Part shown: one piece after another, positions 18,848-25,585 of the stretch | How positions within the stretch are numbered: the first letter of the stretch is position 1 | Layout: each line of letters begins with the position of its first letter | Origin: Streptomyces sp. NBC_01233 | GTDB taxonomy: Bacteria; Actinomycetota; Actinomycetes; Streptomycetales; Streptomycetaceae | NCBI RefSeq assembly: GCF_035989305.1 | Contig: NZ_CP108514.1 | Coordinates: 8,722,501 to 8,786,500 of the forward strand | Reading direction: 5' to 3' | Length of the DNA stretch: 64,000 bases | Notes under the pieces: generated by a model | Databases searched by the model: none | Seen by the model: the letters and a program-made list of their open reading frames with translations, nothing else | What the model was told of the DNA's origin: nothing | Program-made: the position numbers and the translations under genes

Positions 18848-19465
18848 GTGGGACGTCCCCGCGGGGTCGAGGATGCGGTGATCCTGCGCGCCGCGGCCCG
18901 GGTCATGGGCCGGGTCGGGCCGGCCGGGCTCACGCTGGCCGCCGTGGCGCGCGAGGTCGGGCTGGTGCCCGGCACCCTCGTGCAGCGGTTCGGGTCCAAG
19001 CGGGGACTGCTCCTGGCCCTCGCCGAGCAGTCCGCGAAGGACGCGGGCGAACGGGCCGGCCGCGTGCGTCAGGCGCACGCCTCGGCGCTCGGGGCCCTGG
19101 CGGCGCTCACGGTGGAATCGGTGGCCGGGATGGACACGCCGGAGACCTTCGCCCATCATCTGGCGTTCCTGTGCACGGACCTTGCCGATCCACAGCTCTA
19201 CGAGCACGCCCTGGCCGTTCACCGGGCCCAGGGGCGGGCGGTCGAGGCATTGCTGGCGGAGGCGGAGGGTGCGGGCGAGCTCCGTGCCGGTACGGATGTC
19301 GCGGCCCTGGCCCGCACCGTGCAGGCGATCACCGCCGGAGCGGGCCTGACCTGGGCGCTCGAACGCCGCGGCACCCTCGAACAGCGGCTCCGGCAGGAGC
19401 TCGACACCGTACTGCTCCCGCACGTCGCGCCCCGGCACGGCCGAGACCTGGAGGAATCACGATGA
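18848..19465 (+). CDS. TetR/AcrR-family transcriptional regulator
   Basis: 205 residues. The N-terminal helix-turn-helix reads AAARVMGRVGPAGLTLAAVAREVGLVPGTLVQRFGSKRGLLLALAEQ. The rest is an alpha-helical ligand-binding domain of ordinary size. Of the GTG codons at 18839, 18845 and 18848 I prefer the last, 8 nt after AAGAGG and giving the common VGRPRG opening. Its stop overlaps the ATG of the SDR gene by 4 bp. It most likely represses itself and the SDR through the palindrome just upstream and responds to that enzyme's substrate or a related compound. Confidence 0.92.
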   Translation: MGRPRGVEDAVILRAAARVMGRVGPAGLTLAAVAREVGLVPGTLVQRFGSKRGLLLALAEQSAKDAGERAGRVRQAHASALGALAALTVESVAGMDTPETFAHHLAFLCTDLADPQLYEHALAVHRAQGRAVEALLAEAEGAGELRAGTDVAALARTVQAITAGAGLTWALERRGTLEQRLRQELDTVLLPHVAPRHGRDLEESR

Positions 19466-20370
19466 CCGGCACGCGCTCGCTGAAGGGCAAGGTGGCCCTC
19501 GTCGCCGGCGGCACCCGGGGAGGCGGACGGGGCATCGCCGTCGAGCTCGGGGCAGCCGGTGCCACGGTGTACGTCACCGGCCGCAGCAGCACGGCCGGTC
19601 GCTCCGACCTGGACCGCCCGGAGACCATCGAGGCGACGGCCGAGAAGGTCACCGCCGCGGGCGGCACCGGCATCCCCGTCCGCGTCGACCACAGCCGTCC
19701 CGACGAGGTGCGGGCCCTCGCCGAGAGGATCGCGGACGAGCAGGAGGGGCGGCTCGACGTCCTGGTCAACTCCGTGTGGGGCGCAGACCCGTTGACCGAC
19801 TGGGAAAACCCGCTGTGGCAGCAGGACTTGGAGACGGGTCTGCGGCTGCTGCGCCAGGCGGTGGAGACCCACGTGATCACCAGCCGGTTCGTGCTCCCGC
19901 TGCTGGTCGCCCGCAGGAGTGGCCTGGTCGTGGAGGTCACCGACGGCAACACCGCCCGCTACCGCGGCTCGTTCTTCTACGACCTGGCGAAATCCTCCGT
20001 GATCCGTCTCGCCGTCGCGCAGGCGGCCGAGCTCAAGCCGCACGGCGTCGCGGCCGTGGCCCTCACACCAGGCTTCCTGCGTTCGGAGGCGCTGCTGGAA
20101 CACTTCGGCGTCACCGAGGACAACTGGCGCGACGGCGCCGCCCAGGACCCGAACTTCGCCCACTCCGAGACCCCCGCCTACCTCGGCCGGGCAGTCGCCG
20201 CGCTGGCCGCCGACCCCGACGTCATGGCCAAGACCGGGCGGGCCCTGGCCACGTGGGGCCTGTACCGGGAGTACGGCTTCACCGACGCCGACGGTACGCA
20301 ACCCGACTTCGCCGCCCACTGGGCCCGGAACCTGGAAGAGGAGTACGGGGCCCTGGGCGACCCGCTCTGA
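19462..20370 (+). CDS. Short-chain dehydrogenase/reductase (SDR)
   Basis: 302 residues. The cofactor motif GGTRGGGRGIAVEL at residues 15-28 is a variant of TGxxxGIG, followed by YVTGRSS, which favours NADP. The active site is present as YDLAK, and the NAG region appears as VNSVWG. Members of this longer SDR subgroup often sit with a TetR gene and reduce small carbonyl compounds; the substrate is not evident. Translation is coupled to the TetR gene by a 4-bp ATGA overlap. Confidence 0.92.
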   Translation: MTGTRSLKGKVALVAGGTRGGGRGIAVELGAAGATVYVTGRSSTAGRSDLDRPETIEATAEKVTAAGGTGIPVRVDHSRPDEVRALAERIADEQEGRLDVLVNSVWGADPLTDWENPLWQQDLETGLRLLRQAVETHVITSRFVLPLLVARRSGLVVEVTDGNTARYRGSFFYDLAKSSVIRLAVAQAAELKPHGVAAVALTPGFLRSEALLEHFGVTEDNWRDGAAQDPNFAHSETPAYLGRAVAALAADPDVMAKTGRALATWGLYREYGFTDADGTQPDFAAHWARNLEEEYGALGDPL

Positions 20371-20537
20371 CGGCCGGGCGGAGTCCGGGGCGCTCGCACC
20401 GGCAGGGGCCAGCCGGGCGGGTGGTTCCGGCCGGCGGATGCGAGGGGGTCCGTGCGCGCCGGACCGAGCGGCCCTACGGTCGATCTTGAGCGGTTCCCTC
20501 CGGACCGCGACGCGTCCACGTAAGAGGTCGAACCGTC

Positions 20538-20957
20538 ATGAGTCTCAGCATTCGCAACCAGATCGCAGGCACCGTCACCGCCGTCACCGTCGGCGAGGCC
20601 ATGGCGACGGTCAAGGTCCGTCTGGACGGGGGGCAGGAGATCACCGTGGCCGTCACCGCCGACGCCGTGAGGGACCTCGGCATCACCTCGGGCTCCGGCG
20701 TCAAGGCGCTCGTCAAGGCCACCGAGGTGGCCCTGGCCACCGGCCCGGTCGAGAACATCTCCATCCGCAACCAGCTCACCGGCACGGTCACCGACGTCGC
20801 CACCGGCCCGGCCATGGCCGCCGTGAAGGTGAACGTGAACGGAGGCCACCTCACCGCGGCCGTCACCGCCGACGCGGTCGAGGCACTCGGTCTGTCCGCC
20901 GGCTCGTCCGTCGTCGCGCTGATCAAGTCGACCGAGATCTCCCTCGCCACCGTCTGA
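20538..20957 (+). CDS. Di-Mop (TOBE) molybdate-binding protein, molbindin type
   Basis: 139 residues made of two tandem Mop/TOBE domains of about 68 residues, each opening with SIRNQxxGTVTxV and ending with VxALxKxTEVxLAT. Two-domain molbindins bind molybdate or tungstate in the cytoplasm and are thought to store or buffer it. The ATG follows AAGAGG. Downstream lie remains of a molybdopterin-type oxidoreductase and of another TOBE gene, so this is the one intact member of a former molybdenum locus. Confidence 0.92.
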   Translation: MSLSIRNQIAGTVTAVTVGEAMATVKVRLDGGQEITVAVTADAVRDLGITSGSGVKALVKATEVALATGPVENISIRNQLTGTVTDVATGPAMAAVKVNVNGGHLTAAVTADAVEALGLSAGSSVVALIKSTEISLATV

Positions 20958-20990
20958 CCCCCGGTCAGAGGCCGGGCCGGCCCGGCCCGG

Positions 20991-21320
20991 TCAGAGGTCC
21001 GGCGCCGCCAGCGCGCCGAACCACACGTGCGTGACGGCGCTGACGTAGCGCGCCCCGCACCAGTCCGAGGGGACCACCAGCTGCGCGCCCGCCTCGTCGA
21101 GCTCCTCCCCGTCGAGTCGGGTGGCCAGCAGCACCGGGCTGTCTCCGAAGTCCTCGTCGAGTTCGGACCAGGCGAGGACGGCGTGGTGCCCGTCCCCGCC
21201 GCTGACGGCGATGAGGAAGCGCGAGCGGTCCTTGCGGCGCCGCGCGTGGAAGGCAGGACCGGCCCCCGCCACCACGTCGCGCAGCAGCGCGCCTGCGTAC
21301 TCCACGAGATCGCCGACGTG
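20991..21320 (-). pseudogene. Molybdopterin-binding oxidoreductase-like protein, C-terminal remnant
   Basis: About 105 codons ending at 20991 resemble small sulfite-oxidase-type molybdopterin-binding proteins: LLRDVVAGAGPAF, RRKDRSRFLIAVSGGDGHHAVLAW, then LVVPSDWCGARYVSAVTHVWFG. The frame stays open to an ATG at 21464, but that upstream part is antisense to a PucR remnant and shows no similarity to the family, so the natural 5' end appears lost. The neighbouring di-Mop protein supports a molybdenum link. Confidence 0.6.
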
Positions 21321-21360
21321 CTCGCCCAGTGCCGCGGCGGCCGGGCGCGCCGGCTCGCCG

Positions 21361-21564
21361 CGGAGCGGGCGGCCGGACAGGAGCTGATCGGCCTGCTGGG
21401 TCTTCCTGGCGGACAACTGCTCCTGGGCGCGCACGGCGCAGGCGCTCCACCTGCACGTGAACACCGTGCACTACCGGATCGAGCGGGTGGAGGTCCTGAC
21501 GGGCCGCGACCTGTCCCGCCTCGACCACAAGCTGGACCTGTACGCGGCGCTGCGCTGCGGATGA
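21361..21564 (+). pseudogene. PucR-family regulator, C-terminal helix-turn-helix remnant with a frameshift
   Basis: The last 50 codons are a typical PucR tail: FLADNCSWARTAQALHLHVN, then TVHYRIERVEVLTGRDLSRL and a stop at 21562. Just upstream the similarity continues in another frame (AERAAGQELIGLL, about 21365-21400), so a frameshift lies near 21395-21400. Everything N-terminal of this is absent. Confidence 0.75.
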
Positions 21565-21604
21565 GGGGGTGCGGGGCGGTGGGCGTCGGCCGGTGGGGGC
21601 CCGG

Positions 21605-21750
21605 CTACGCCAGGCCGATGTGGACCTCGGTGGACTTCACCCGGGCCGTCACCGTCGCCCCGACCGTGATGCCGAGCTCCTCGACCGACTCCCTGGTCAC
21701 CAAGGACACCACCCGGTGCGGACCCGACCAGATGCGGTACTCGCCAGTGG
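21605..21750 (-). pseudogene. TOBE-domain protein, C-terminal remnant
   Basis: The minus strand reads GEYRIWSGPHRVVSLVTRES and continues VEELGITVGATVTARVKSTEVHIGLA before a TAG at 21605-21607. This is the C-terminal TOBE domain of molybdate-responsive regulators or transport proteins. No helix-turn-helix or other N-terminal part is present upstream. Confidence 0.75.
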
Positions 21751-21855
21751 TGGATTCGGGGGCGTGCGCGACCCCCGGGCCGTGGAGTGGGTGGCATGCC
21801 GGATCAGCGTGCGGACGTGGCGACGTCGGCGAGAGCGCAAGAGGGCAAAGAGAAA

Positions 21856-21882
21856 GGCAAGGAGGTAGAACCGCTCCTTGCC
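21856..21882 (+). terminator. Perfect 9-bp hairpin upstream of helR
   Basis: GGCAAGGAG (21856-21864) pairs with CTCCTTGCC (21874-21882), loop 9 nt. It may insulate helR from upstream transcription or be part of its control region. Confidence 0.55.
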
Positions 21883-21905
21883 ACTCTCAACTTATAGCGC
21901 ACCGG

Positions 21906-21925
21906 GGGGCTTGCGGCAAGGCCCC
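21906..21925 (+). promoter_or_regulatory. Rifamycin-associated element (RAE) upstream of helR
   Basis: The inverted repeat GGGGCTTGCGGCAAGGCCCC matches the element known to precede rifamycin-induced resistance genes in actinobacteria. A TATAGC hexamer (21893-21898) lies just upstream. The helR GTG is 115 bp downstream. The match to the known motif is from memory. Confidence 0.85.
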
Positions 21926-21944
21926 GGCCGTGAGGCAGACTTCG

Positions 21945-21958
21945 CGGACCGCGGTCCG
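21945..21958. promoter_or_regulatory. 14-bp perfect palindrome in the helR leader
   Basis: CGGACCGCGGTCCG lies 19 bp after the RAE and 82 bp before the helR start, and could form a leader hairpin or bind a second regulator. Confidence 0.4.
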
Positions 21959-22040
21959 ACCTGCAGAAACGGGAGATCCACCCAGTGTGTTTGCTGTTGT
22001 CGAGTTATCCGTCGTGCGACCTCGGATCGGAGCTGATGCC

Positions 22041-24218
22041 GTGAACTCCCTTACCACCACCAGTGCGTTCGACCTTCCCGAGCGCCTTGCCGCCAAGGCC
22101 GACGCGGCACTGATCGACCGCGACGAGCAGCACTTCGCTGCCATTTCGGAGAGCCTGGCGCAATCGATCGCCGAACTGTCCGACCGCCTGGAGGCCGCGC
22201 GCAAGGCGCCCGGCGGCATCGGTCGCGAGGCGATGGACCGGGACGCGGAGATCCACCGCCTGACCAGCCGTCTGCGCACCCTGCGCCGCTTCGGCCTGGA
22301 CCTGTGTCTGGGACACGTCGTCAGCGCGGACGACGCCGAGCCCGTGTACATCGGACGCCTCGGCCTCACCGACAGCACGGGGCGCCGGCTGCTGGTCGAC
22401 TGGCGTTCCCCCGCGGCCGAGCCGTTCTTCGCGGCGACCCACGCCAACCCGATGGGTCTGGCGAGCCGCCGCAGGTACCGCTGGACCCGCGGCCGGATCA
22501 GCGACTACTGGGACGAGGTGTTCACCGCCGACGGGCTCGAAGGGCACGCCGCGCTCGACGACCAGTCCGCCTTCATCGCCAGCCTGGGCACCAACCGGTC
22601 GGCGCGGATGCGCGATGTGCTCGCCACCATCCAGGCCGACCAGGACGCCGTCATCCGGGCGGGATCCCGCGGCGCCCTCGTCGTCGACGGCGGTCCGGGC
22701 ACCGGCAAGACCGTCGTGGCCCTGCACCGGGCCGCGCACCTCGTCTACTCCGACCCCCGCCTCGGCCACCGTCGGGGCGGCGTGCTGTTCGTCGGTCCGC
22801 ACGAGCCGTACCTGGCCTACGTCGCCGACGTCCTGCCCAGCCTCGGCGAGGAGGGCGTGCAGACGTGCACCCTTCGGGACCTCGTCACCGAGGGAGCCGG
22901 AGCAGCGGTCGAGGCCGACCCGGGCGTGGCCCGGCTGAAGGCGTCCGCCGACCTGGTGAAGGCGATCGAAGCGGCCGTCCGCATCTACGAGGAGCCGCCG
23001 ACCGAGGGGATGGAGGTGGAGACCCCCTGGTCCGACCTCTGGCTGAGCGCCGACGACTGGGCGGTGGCGTTCGACGCGGTGGAATCCGGTACCCCGCACA
23101 ACGAGGCGCACGACCAGATCAGGGAGGAGCTCGCCACGATCCTGATGGACAAGGACGACAGCGACGCCCCGCCCCACCTGCTGAGGAGGGCGCTGCTGCA
23201 GGACCGGCAGCTGCTCAAGTCCCTCCACCGGGCGTGGCCGATGATCGAGGCGACCGACCTCGTCGCGGACCTGTGGTCGGTGCCCGCCTACCTGCGCAAG
23301 TGCGCTCCCTGGCTCGGCCCCGCCGAGGTGCGCGCGCTGCAGCGCGCGGACGCCCACGCGTGGACGGTGTCCGACCTGCCGCTCGTGGACGCGGCCCGGC
23401 AGCGGCTCGGCGACGCGGAGGCCTCCGTACGCAAGCGCCGGCACGACGCGGCCGTCGCCGCCGAACGCGCGCGCCGGTCCGACGCCATCGACAGCCTGCT
23501 GCAGAACGTCGTGCTCGACGAGAGCGAAGGCGCGGTGGGGATGCTGCACGGAGCCGACCTGCAGGACACCCTGGTCGACGAGGGCGCACTGCCGCGCACC
23601 GAACCGGACCTGCTCGCCGGCCCGTTCGCGCACATCGTCGTGGACGAGGCCCAGGAACTGACCGACGCCGAATGGCAGATGCTGCTGCTGCGCTGCCCGT
23701 CCCGCAGCTTCACCATCGTCGGCGACCGCGCCCAAGCACGGCAGGGGTTCACGGAGTCGTGGCGGGAACGGCTCGAACGGGTCGGGCTCGACCGGATCGA
23801 CGTGACTTCCCTGAGCGTCAACTACCGCACGCCGGAAGAGGTCATGGCGCACGCCGCGCCGGCCATCCGCGCCGTGCTCCCGGACGCCAACGTGCCCACC
23901 TCGATCCGCAGCAGTGGCATCCCCGTCGTCCACGGATCCGTCGCGGAGCTGGACTCGGTCCTCGACACCTGGCTCGCCACACATGCCGAGGGGGTCGCCT
24001 GCGTCATCGCCACCGGTGACGCCGGCGACAGCGGTGGCGCGTTCCGGACCTCGTCGCGCGTCCGGATGCTGGCGCCGGAACTCACGAAGGGGCTCGAATT
24101 CGATCTGGTCGTCCTGATCGACCCGGATACGTTCGGCGAGGGCGTCGAAGGAGCCGTCAGCCGCTATGTCGCGATGACCCGCGCGACCCGGCAGCTCGTC
24201 ATCCTCACGAGCTCGTAG
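22041..24218 (+). CDS. helR: RNA polymerase recycling motor ATPase HelR (HelD-like, rifamycin tolerance)
   Basis: 725 residues of UvrD-like superfamily 1 architecture. The N-terminal coiled-coil part contains RDEQHFAAISESLAQSIAEL. Walker A is GGPGTGKTVV near residues 217-226, Walker B HIVVDEAQEL near 532-541, and later helicase motifs GDRAQAR, VNYRTPEEV and YVAMTRATRQL are intact. HelD-type proteins push stalled RNA polymerase off DNA; HelR proteins also displace rifamycins from the enzyme and give resistance. The GTG at 22041 is 8 nt after GGAG and gives the usual NSLTT opening. A rifamycin-associated element upstream supports the subtype call over plain HelD. Confidence 0.92.
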   Translation: MNSLTTTSAFDLPERLAAKADAALIDRDEQHFAAISESLAQSIAELSDRLEAARKAPGGIGREAMDRDAEIHRLTSRLRTLRRFGLDLCLGHVVSADDAEPVYIGRLGLTDSTGRRLLVDWRSPAAEPFFAATHANPMGLASRRRYRWTRGRISDYWDEVFTADGLEGHAALDDQSAFIASLGTNRSARMRDVLATIQADQDAVIRAGSRGALVVDGGPGTGKTVVALHRAAHLVYSDPRLGHRRGGVLFVGPHEPYLAYVADVLPSLGEEGVQTCTLRDLVTEGAGAAVEADPGVARLKASADLVKAIEAAVRIYEEPPTEGMEVETPWSDLWLSADDWAVAFDAVESGTPHNEAHDQIREELATILMDKDDSDAPPHLLRRALLQDRQLLKSLHRAWPMIEATDLVADLWSVPAYLRKCAPWLGPAEVRALQRADAHAWTVSDLPLVDAARQRLGDAEASVRKRRHDAAVAAERARRSDAIDSLLQNVVLDESEGAVGMLHGADLQDTLVDEGALPRTEPDLLAGPFAHIVVDEAQELTDAEWQMLLLRCPSRSFTIVGDRAQARQGFTESWRERLERVGLDRIDVTSLSVNYRTPEEVMAHAAPAIRAVLPDANVPTSIRSSGIPVVHGSVAELDSVLDTWLATHAEGVACVIATGDAGDSGGAFRTSSRVRMLAPELTKGLEFDLVVLIDPDTFGEGVEGAVSRYVAMTRATRQLVILTSS

Positions 24219-24244
24219 CCGGCGGCTCCTGAGCCGGGGCCCTT

Positions 24245-24256
24245 GAGCCGCGGCTC
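24245..24256. terminator. Short palindromic repeat between convergent helR and GNAT genes
   Basis: GAGCCGCGGCTC is flanked on both sides by copies of TGAGCCGGGGCCC. The GC-rich inverted material probably ends transcription from both sides. Confidence 0.45.
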
Positions 24257-24281
24257 ACTGAGCCGGGGCCCCGCGGCAGGG

Positions 24282-24737
24282 TCAGCGGCCGGGCGTCATG
24301 TCGTAGGTGACCCACATGGTGCGGGTGGCCACCTGGTCGTACTTCGACCGCGCGCGGTGGTTGTCGTCCGCGGTGATCCAGCGGACGACGCTCCAGCCGC
24401 GCTCGGCCGAGAGCTCGCGCAGGGCGCCGAGCAGCCGGTCGGCGGCGCCCGATCCGCGGTGTTCGGGCGCCACGAACAGGTCGTCGAGGAAGCAGCCGAC
24501 CGTCGCGGAGAGCGGCCGGGCGAACGGGCGGTAGTGGGCCAGGCCGAGGAGGCGGCCGGAGGCGTCCTCGGCGACCAGGGCGCCGACCTCGTGACCGGGG
24601 TCGTTCACCCAGGACCACACGGTGGCGGCCGCATCCTCGGTCTGCTCCACCTTGTAGAATTCGGCGTAGCCGCGGTAGAGGGCGCGCCACTGGGCGAAGT
24701 CCTCGGCCCGTACGGCACGCACGCTGATGTCGGACAT
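24282..24737 (-). CDS. GNAT-family N-acetyltransferase
   Basis: 151 residues with the GNAT layout: N-terminal RAVRAEDFAQWRALYRGYAEFY, the strand and acetyl-CoA loop DDLFVAPEHRGSGAADRLLGAL (the R/QxxGxG/A element is HRGSGAA), and WITADDNHRARSKYDQVA near the C-terminus. It transfers an acetyl group from acetyl-CoA to an unknown amine. The ATG at 24737 uses GGGAG at 24746-24750, which is also the 3' arm of a long leader hairpin. Confidence 0.92.
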   Translation of the reverse strand: MSDISVRAVRAEDFAQWRALYRGYAEFYKVEQTEDAAATVWSWVNDPGHEVGALVAEDASGRLLGLAHYRPFARPLSATVGCFLDDLFVAPEHRGSGAADRLLGALRELSAERGWSVVRWITADDNHRARSKYDQVATRTMWVTYDMTPGR

Positions 24738-24743
24738 GTGGCG

Positions 24744-24825
24744 GGCTCCCGTGATCGAAGGAATGCGGTGGGGGAGGAGCGCACGTGCTCCTCCTTCGGT
24801 GCAGGGAATCGATCATGCGGGAGCC
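24744..24825 (-). promoter_or_regulatory. Long two-part hairpin that includes the Shine-Dalgarno of the GNAT gene
   Basis: Outer arms 24744-24758 and 24809-24825 are complementary over 15 bp with a 2-nt bulge. An inner perfect 8-bp stem pairs 24773-24780 with 24787-24794. Read on the minus strand, the 3' outer arm contains GGGAG, 8 nt before the GNAT ATG, so folding would hide the ribosome site. It could also simply terminate the upstream VOC transcript. Confidence 0.6.
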
Positions 24826-24931
24826 GGGCGGCGCCGGCAGGTGCCGGGGTGGAGCAACACGGAACCCCGGGGCGCCACCGTGGAGGGGTGGCCCGGAGCG
24901 TCCGGGCTGCTAGCGGGGCCGGCAGGTCTGG

Positions 24932-25351
24932 TCAGTCGTGGGGCCGGACGATGTTGACCATCCAGGTGATGCCGAAGCGGTCCGTGCACATGCCGAAGAC
25001 GTCGCCCCACATCTGCTGCTCCAGCGGGACCGTGACCGTGCCGTCGCCGGAGAGCTTGGCCCAGTAGCCGCGCAGTTCGTCGGCCTCGTCCCCGCTCACG
25101 CTCACCGTGATGTTGTTTCCGGGCTTGATCTCCGACCCCGGCGGGTTGTCGGCGCCCATGAGCGTGAAGCCGTTGTCGGTCTCGAGCATGCTGTGCATGA
25201 TCATGTCGTCGGAGCCCCCGGCCTCCTTCCCGCTGCCGAAGTCGCCGTACGTGTTCACCGTCAGGGTGCCGCCGAAGACCCCCTTGTAGAACTCCATGGC
25301 CTGCCGGGCGTTGCCGTTGAAGCTGATGTATGGATTGAGGCGAGAAGGCAC
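24932..25351 (-). CDS. VOC-family (PhnB/glyoxalase-like) protein
   Basis: 139 residues with the PhnB-type VOC fold: LNPYISFNGNARQAMEFYKGVFGG, the central MHSMLETDNGFTLMGAD, and the C-terminal WGDVFGMCTDRFGITWMVN. The family is widespread, mostly of unknown substrate, and includes dioxygenase and resistance proteins. GTG start, about 9 nt after AAGGGG. It is divergent from the PAS-GAF-PP2C gene. Confidence 0.9.
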   Translation of the reverse strand: MPSRLNPYISFNGNARQAMEFYKGVFGGTLTVNTYGDFGSGKEAGGSDDMIMHSMLETDNGFTLMGADNPPGSEIKPGNNITVSVSGDEADELRGYWAKLSGDGTVTVPLEQQMWGDVFGMCTDRFGITWMVNIVRPHD

Positions 25352-25585
25352 GGTATTTCCCCTTCGCGTTGATGCAGGAATTTTGTGCCAGATTAGGCGA
25401 AGGCCCGCCGGTGGCGCGGCCCGACTCCCCGGCCCCCCCGGGGCTGCTCTGCCGCGAGGGGATCGCGTTCATGCGTGCAAATGGATCCCATTGTCATATG
25501 GGTGGGGTTCGCCTGCCTGCCCCGCGCAATCACGGTGGCGTCCGCATAATGGGTGGAGGTACCGGCGGGCGGAAGGGGTCGTCTC

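Noticed and set aside
20538..20957. Molybdenum cofactor riboswitch near the di-Mop gene
   Set aside because: The leader shows only a weak 6-bp GGTCCG/CGGACC repeat and none of the conserved structure expected.
21906..21925. Reading the inverted repeat before helR as an ordinary terminator
   Set aside because: Arms are short, there is no gene directly upstream that needs it, and the sequence matches the rifamycin element upstream of a HelR-type gene.
21027..22040. N-terminal extension of HelR to about 1063 residues
   Set aside because: The extra part runs through gene remnants, the rifamycin element and a hairpin and lacks homology; the GTG at 22041 has a proper ribosome site.
24932..25351. 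Fosfomycin or bleomycin resistance protein
   Set aside because: The VOC protein has the PhnB-type layout; no resistance-specific residues could be recognised.
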